17,563 bases of DNA from Betaproteobacteria bacterium UBA931 (lineage in GTDB: Bacteria > Pseudomonadota > Gammaproteobacteria > Burkholderiales > Casimicrobiaceae), in contig DBDN01000063.1 of assembly GCA_002293615.1 (NCBI GenBank), forward strand, positions 8,422-25,984, given 5' to 3'. Positions 14,215 to 17,563 of the stretch are shown piece by piece. The position numbers were made by a program, and so were the translations under genes. Below the pieces are notes generated by a model. It was not told the origin of the DNA. It saw only the letters and a program-made list of their open reading frames with translations, and did not search any database. Numbering within the stretch: the first letter of the stretch is position 1; each line of letters opens with the position of its first letter.

Positions 14215-15300
14215 TCAGCCACTCTTTAACGCGTCCAATGTATGGCGAATCACCGTTTCCGCGGGAATTGCGGACAGGTAACGGTTCGTAGTAGCGGTGT
14301 CAATGCTGTCCGGATGCGGCAATTCGCCCCAATCCGATGCCTTGATCACGGAAATTGGCGCTTGCCACGGCGACCATTGGTACACTTTGCTCGGCCCGAA
14401 TAACGCGATGCCGGGAATTTGCAACGCTGCCGCCAAATGCATGGGAACCGAATCCACGCCGATAAAAAAACGGGCATTGCCAATCGCCGCGGCAAGCTCC
14501 GTGAGCGACAATTGTCCGACCAGTGTGTAAACTTTGCTCCGGTCGCTTTGCGTCAAAGACAGAATATTCCGCGCCATCGCCCGTTCGTTTTCGACAGGCG
14601 CGCCGGTCAATACGATCGACCAGTTCTTTTGGCGCAACGCATCCACCACCCGGGCAAAAGAAGCGTCGTCCCAGCACTTGAAAAACCAACGGGCGCCGGG
14701 ATGGATCAGCACATAAGGCTCCCGGCGCCAACCCGCCGCCGTAAGCTTTTGTTGAAGCGAATCGTTACTTTTCGGATCGACATGAAAACGTAACGGAAAC
14801 CGTGTCGCATCCGCAGCAATATTCCAGGCCTGTAATACGGATAACTGCGTCTCAACGTTATGTTGCGGCGCTGACGATAAAGGAACGCGATAATTAAAGC
14901 TTGTGCGCCAGCGCCATGACTGCCGCCTCGGATAGTCGAATGCGATACGGCATGACGCGCCTAAGCCATTGGCAAGCATTACGCCACGCCAGCTTTCGGT
15001 AAGATGAATCAAGGTATCGTAACGACGTGCGCGCAGCAACCGCAATAAACGCAGTTCTTCGCGTATTTGCGCCAATATACCCTGCTTCTTCCATTGCCGA
15101 TCGATCGTAAAACATTGCGTCACGCGCGGATTATGGCGCAGCATATCGAGCGTTTCACGATAAATCAATACATCAACGGTCACTCCCGGAAAGTAATCAT
15201 GCAACGCATCAATCAGCGGTGTCGTCAGCAGCACGTCACCGTGATGGCGAAGCTTGACCAACAAAATACGTTTGGGCGGAGCGGTAAAGTTTGAAGTCAT
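14215..15300 (-). CDS. waaQ: Family 9 glycosyltransferase, probable LPS core heptosyltransferase (WaaQ-like)
   Basis: Family-9 enzymes move heptose from ADP-heptose onto the LPS inner core at the cytoplasmic face of the inner membrane. The protein is 361 residues from the ATG at 15300. It begins KRILLVKLRHHGDVLLTTP (10-28), a motif typical of the WaaQ/heptosyltransferase III group. Other family marks are IHPGARWFFKCW (199-210), FIGVDSVPMHLAAAL (279-293) and FGPS (301-304) of the nucleotide-sugar site. The frame remains open to a TTG at 15396, inside the upstream GT4 gene, but the added residues do not look like a GT9 start. The ribosome-binding site at 15300 is weak (AGGA fourteen bases away). 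The symbol is by resemblance; other heptosyltransferases cannot be excluded. Confidence 0.85.
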   Translation of the reverse strand: MTSNFTAPPKRILLVKLRHHGDVLLTTPLIDALHDYFPGVTVDVLIYRETLDMLRHNPRVTQCFTIDRQWKKQGILAQIREELRLLRLLRARRYDTLIHLTESWRGVMLANGLGASCRIAFDYPRRQSWRWRTSFNYRVPLSSAPQHNVETQLSVLQAWNIAADATRFPLRFHVDPKSNDSLQQKLTAAGWRREPYVLIHPGARWFFKCWDDASFARVVDALRQKNWSIVLTGAPVENERAMARNILSLTQSDRSKVYTLVGQLSLTELAAAIGNARFFIGVDSVPMHLAAALQIPGIALFGPSKVYQWSPWQAPISVIKASDWGELPHPDSIDTATTNRYLSAIPAETVIRHTLDALKSG

Positions 15301-15379
15301 GAATCTGACGTGTATCCTATCGATCCACCATTGTATTAAAAAACTGGTGCGTTGGCGCAAACCTGCCGCAGCGCGACGC

Positions 15380-16663
15380 TTAGCGAGTATGCGCAATATA
15401 TCCGCCGCGCCTCAATATAATTTGCTCGTCAAAAATACGATATAAATCGAGGCAAAGCGCTGAAAACTGCCCCCGCTCCCGCGACACGGCCAACGCCTGT
15501 CGGCTGAGTTCTTGGTAACGTGCCGGATCATTCAATAACGCGACGATGGCGTCCGCAATTTTTTCGGGCGCAAGCATCTTGGGCGGCGCCAAAGAATCAA
15601 TATCCGGCCAATAGACAAGCGGCAAGGGATCAATCGGCGCTTGTGTCAGCGCATGATACTCTTCTTGTGAAAGCGTCGGCTTAATGCAAACCCCGGTCAT
15701 GCCGTGGCACACCGCTTCCGGTAACCCGTCAACCGCCGAAGCGATCACCGGTACGCCCCACGCTGCCGCTTCAATGCAGGTTAACCCGAGCGTTTCGTGC
15801 ATCGCTGTGCTGATATAAACATCAATTGCCTGATAAAACTCTGACATATCATTGAGCAGACCGACCAAACGGACTTTTTCTTGCAACCCCTGTTTTGCAA
15901 TCAATGTTTCAAGCGTCGCCCTTTCTGCCCCTGTTCCGGCAATGATCGCCTCAGCCTCAATGCCGCGCGCGCGCAGCGCTTTGATCGCCAACACCAATAA
16001 ACCAAAACATTTCACCGGCACCAGCCGTCCAGCGCTTCCCAATATCAGTGGCCGATTGCTTTTCAATGTCCGCGACTCCGTAGGGGCTTTGACAGACGAC
16101 ACGCCAGGGCATAATGTGTTTAAACATACATCAATCGGTTGCGTAATCCGATATTTCAATTGAAGGGTCCGCTTGGCCGCTTGGGATACCGCGATTACAC
16201 CGTCAACACGTTGGAAAAATGCTTCTACCAACGAAGTCTCCTGCTTGTACCAAGCGCCACCGTGTTCGTAATACAAAACAGGACATGGCCAGCGACTCTT
16301 CGAAAATGCCCGAACATCGAGGAATTGATTCCAGATCAGAATCAGATCGGGATGCAGTTTTCGAACCAGCCGCTCACGGTTGGCGGCGCGAAGCACATGC
16401 GGCCGCTTAGGTATCCGAAGTCCTGAAAATTCACAAATACTGAAGAATTGTGAATAACGAAAAATTGCTTCGCGAATTGCCGGCGCAACAGCCGAATGGT
16501 TTGCGACCGTGAAATGCTCTACCGGAAACGGTAGTGCATGCGCCAAAAAATCAGCAAACATTCTTTCGACGCCACCGATCGTCCGCACACTGACGAAGTG
16601 CAAAATACGATATGGCGCTCGCGTCTTGTTCATTGTCCGTGTCCCGTTCATCCAGTTGTCCAT
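15380..16663 (-). CDS. Family 4 glycosyltransferase (LPS core or O-antigen)
   Basis: A retaining GT-B enzyme of family 4, likely adding a sugar to LPS in the cytoplasm. It has up to 427 residues. The N-terminal domain has the acceptor-side glycine loop in VRTIGGVERM (26-35) and YYEHGGAWYK (131-140). The C-terminal domain has the donor-site residues in GSAGRLVPVK (209-218), IIAGTGAE (240-247), and the EX7E signature ETLGLTCIE (290-298), followed by GVPVIASAVDGLPE (303-316). Acceptor and sugar cannot be told. Three nearby Mets (16663, 16651, 16633) are possible starts, none with a convincing ribosome-binding site; MNKTRAPYRIL at 16633 would look natural for the family. It sits between an O-antigen-ligase gene and the WaaQ-like gene on the same strand. 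Confidence 0.9.
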   Translation of the reverse strand: MDNWMNGTRTMNKTRAPYRILHFVSVRTIGGVERMFADFLAHALPFPVEHFTVANHSAVAPAIREAIFRYSQFFSICEFSGLRIPKRPHVLRAANRERLVRKLHPDLILIWNQFLDVRAFSKSRWPCPVLYYEHGGAWYKQETSLVEAFFQRVDGVIAVSQAAKRTLQLKYRITQPIDVCLNTLCPGVSSVKAPTESRTLKSNRPLILGSAGRLVPVKCFGLLVLAIKALRARGIEAEAIIAGTGAERATLETLIAKQGLQEKVRLVGLLNDMSEFYQAIDVYISTAMHETLGLTCIEAAAWGVPVIASAVDGLPEAVCHGMTGVCIKPTLSQEEYHALTQAPIDPLPLVYWPDIDSLAPPKMLAPEKIADAIVALLNDPARYQELSRQALAVSRERGQFSALCLDLYRIFDEQIILRRGGYIAHTR

Positions 16664-16867
16664 TGATAAGCTTCAAGCATGACGTCTATTATGTACTTCA
16701 CGTTGTCCCCGCACATAAGCGAGCATCACGGCATTTTCGATCTTGGATGCGCGATGATCGTCGCCGGACAGCTCTGCGGCGCATTGAACCATTCTGTTTG
16801 CCCGACAATACGCCGACTCTGCTTGCCCCAATCCATGGAAGACATCATGTGAGCGATACAAAGAATG
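16664..16867 (-). other. Unassigned 204-base stretch between the ligase and GT4 genes, possible small or decayed gene
   Basis: Two minus-strand frames show open stretches that look somewhat protein-like. One, from a TTG at 16861 to a TGA at 16673 (62 codons), contains GQAESAYCRANRMVQ and YVRGQREVHNRR, and is in the same frame as the GT4 gene, separated by one stop. The other contains GYDILCIAH and ATIIAHPRSKMP, is cut by a TGA near 16729, then continues to a TGA that overlaps the GT4 Met5 start as ATGA. Neither has a clear start or ribosome-binding site, and I recognise neither. It may be a leftover of an inactivated gene or simply spacer. Confidence 0.3.
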
Positions 16868-17563
16868 TCATAACCTCTCCCGCTGAGGCGGCAACCTCAC
16901 GAGAACCGCCAACAATGTAAGGAGTAATACGGTCGCCTCACGACTGAAGAACAGCGCATCCGTCAACCCCGAAAAAGCGTACACAAAAACCACGCCCAAT
17001 AACGCCAGATTCCTCGGCGCGGCACGCCATCCCAAAATGACTATCGAAGAATACATCCACAATAACAAAGTGCCGCCCACGACACCACGCAACGACAGCT
17101 CCTCAAGCAGTTCATTGTGCATATTGACACTGCTGTAATGTAACGCAACCGGATCCAGGCGGTGCTGCTCGACCGCTTCACGGATGATATCCGCGCGTTT
17201 CCAATAACCGGCGCCCAGCGGAGCCTGTTTCAGTACCATGACACTCCCCCGCCACAGTTCAAAGCGGGTTCCGATCGAGGTTGCACGATTTTCTCCCGAG
17301 ACATATTGGGTAATATCGGTATAAGCTTCCATCAAGCGCGGTTCAACCAGATGGGAATAACTTCCGATCAACATGATAGCCCCTAATAACGAGGCCGCTC
17401 CCAATATTCTCCATTGGCGAGCATGCTTACTCAAGACAAAAAGTAACGAGACGCCAATAAGAAAACAAAATAACGCCATGCGCGTTTCCGTCCGCAAAAT
17501 AATGCCGAACGCCAATAAGCCGATACACGCCAATACTGCCCAGTGTTTTTTTTCACTGGTCTT
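16868..17563 (-). CDS. O-antigen ligase/polymerase-family membrane protein (N-terminus cut by window edge)
   Basis: Members of this family (Wzy_C/WaaL type) are polytopic inner-membrane proteins that join O-antigen to lipid A-core or polymerise polysaccharide in the periplasm. The frame is open to the right edge, leaving the last 231 residues; the family is about 400-450. Visible parts are two or three membrane segments, a periplasmic loop with GTRFELWRGSVMVLKQAPLG (the conserved arginine-containing stretch), then NMHNELLEELSLRGVVGG with the conserved His and Glu, and C-terminal membrane helices. A TTG at 17533 in the frame is not the true start, since coding continues upstream. WaaL and Wzy cannot be separated by eye; nearby core transferases favour a ligase. 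Confidence 0.85.
   Translation of the reverse strand, partial: KTSEKKHWAVLACIGLLAFGIILRTETRMALFCFLIGVSLLFVLSKHARQWRILGAASLLGAIMLIGSYSHLVEPRLMEAYTDITQYVSGENRATSIGTRFELWRGSVMVLKQAPLGAGYWKRADIIREAVEQHRLDPVALHYSSVNMHNELLEELSLRGVVGGTLLLWMYSSIVILGWRAAPRNLALLGVVFVYAFSGLTDALFFSREATVLLLTLLAVLVRLPPQRERL

Noticed and set aside
15852..16426. Several plus-strand open frames across the GT4 and other minus-strand genes
   Set aside because: They mirror coding sequence with clear family motifs on the minus strand and have no ribosome-binding sites or recognisable domains.
1..17563. CRISPR array, tRNA or rRNA genes, insertion sequences, prophage genes
   Set aside because: I saw no regularly spaced direct repeats, no tRNA-like cloverleaf, no transposase or integrase motifs, and no phage proteins.

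Overview
The window looks like chromosomal DNA of a betaproteobacterium, with roughly 50% GC by eye. The pointers are a standard division and cell-wall (dcw) cluster with MurE and MurF fused in one protein, a DksA whose zinc-finger cysteines are replaced in the pattern I associate with beta- and alphaproteobacteria, an HslV with a short propeptide ending in His-Gly before the catalytic Thr, and a Gram-negative LPS-core locus. I cannot name a genus from sequence alone. All genes but one lie on the minus strand, so they read from right to left.

Positions 1-8732 hold the start of the dcw operon in transcription order mraZ, rsmH, ftsL, ftsI, murE-murF, mraY, murD. murD runs off the left edge. The genes are packed tightly: three junctions are 4-base ATGA overlaps, and murF overlaps mraY by 16 bases. 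A good sigma70-like promoter upstream of mraZ is followed by five TGG-type boxes at exact 10-base spacing, which is how a MraZ operator is built. Together these genes make the UDP-MurNAc-pentapeptide precursor, transfer it to the lipid carrier, and supply the septal transpeptidase and a divisome scaffold.

Positions 8733-9240 are a 508-base gene-free divergent region with an A-rich tract and inverted repeats, one set of which can pair in two mutually exclusive ways. It leads into a small orphan lipoprotein, the only plus-strand gene (9241-9495). A strong bidirectional terminator then separates this from the convergent dsbC.

Positions 9606-14008 form a stress and redox neighbourhood on the minus strand, in transcription order dksA, sodC (periplasmic Cu,Zn-SOD), sodB (cytoplasmic Fe-SOD), a two-STAS-domain protein of unknown function with an internal duplication, hslV, and dsbC. 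hslU, the usual partner immediately downstream of hslV, is not there.

Positions 14215-17563 carry lipopolysaccharide genes on the minus strand: an O-antigen-ligase-family membrane protein (cut by the right edge), a family-4 glycosyltransferase, and a family-9 heptosyltransferase resembling WaaQ. A 204-base stretch between the ligase and the GT4 gene may hold a small or decayed gene.

Most of the window is well-understood housekeeping DNA. The parts that are less explained are the STAS-duplication protein, the uncoupled hslV, and the structured region upstream of the lipoprotein.
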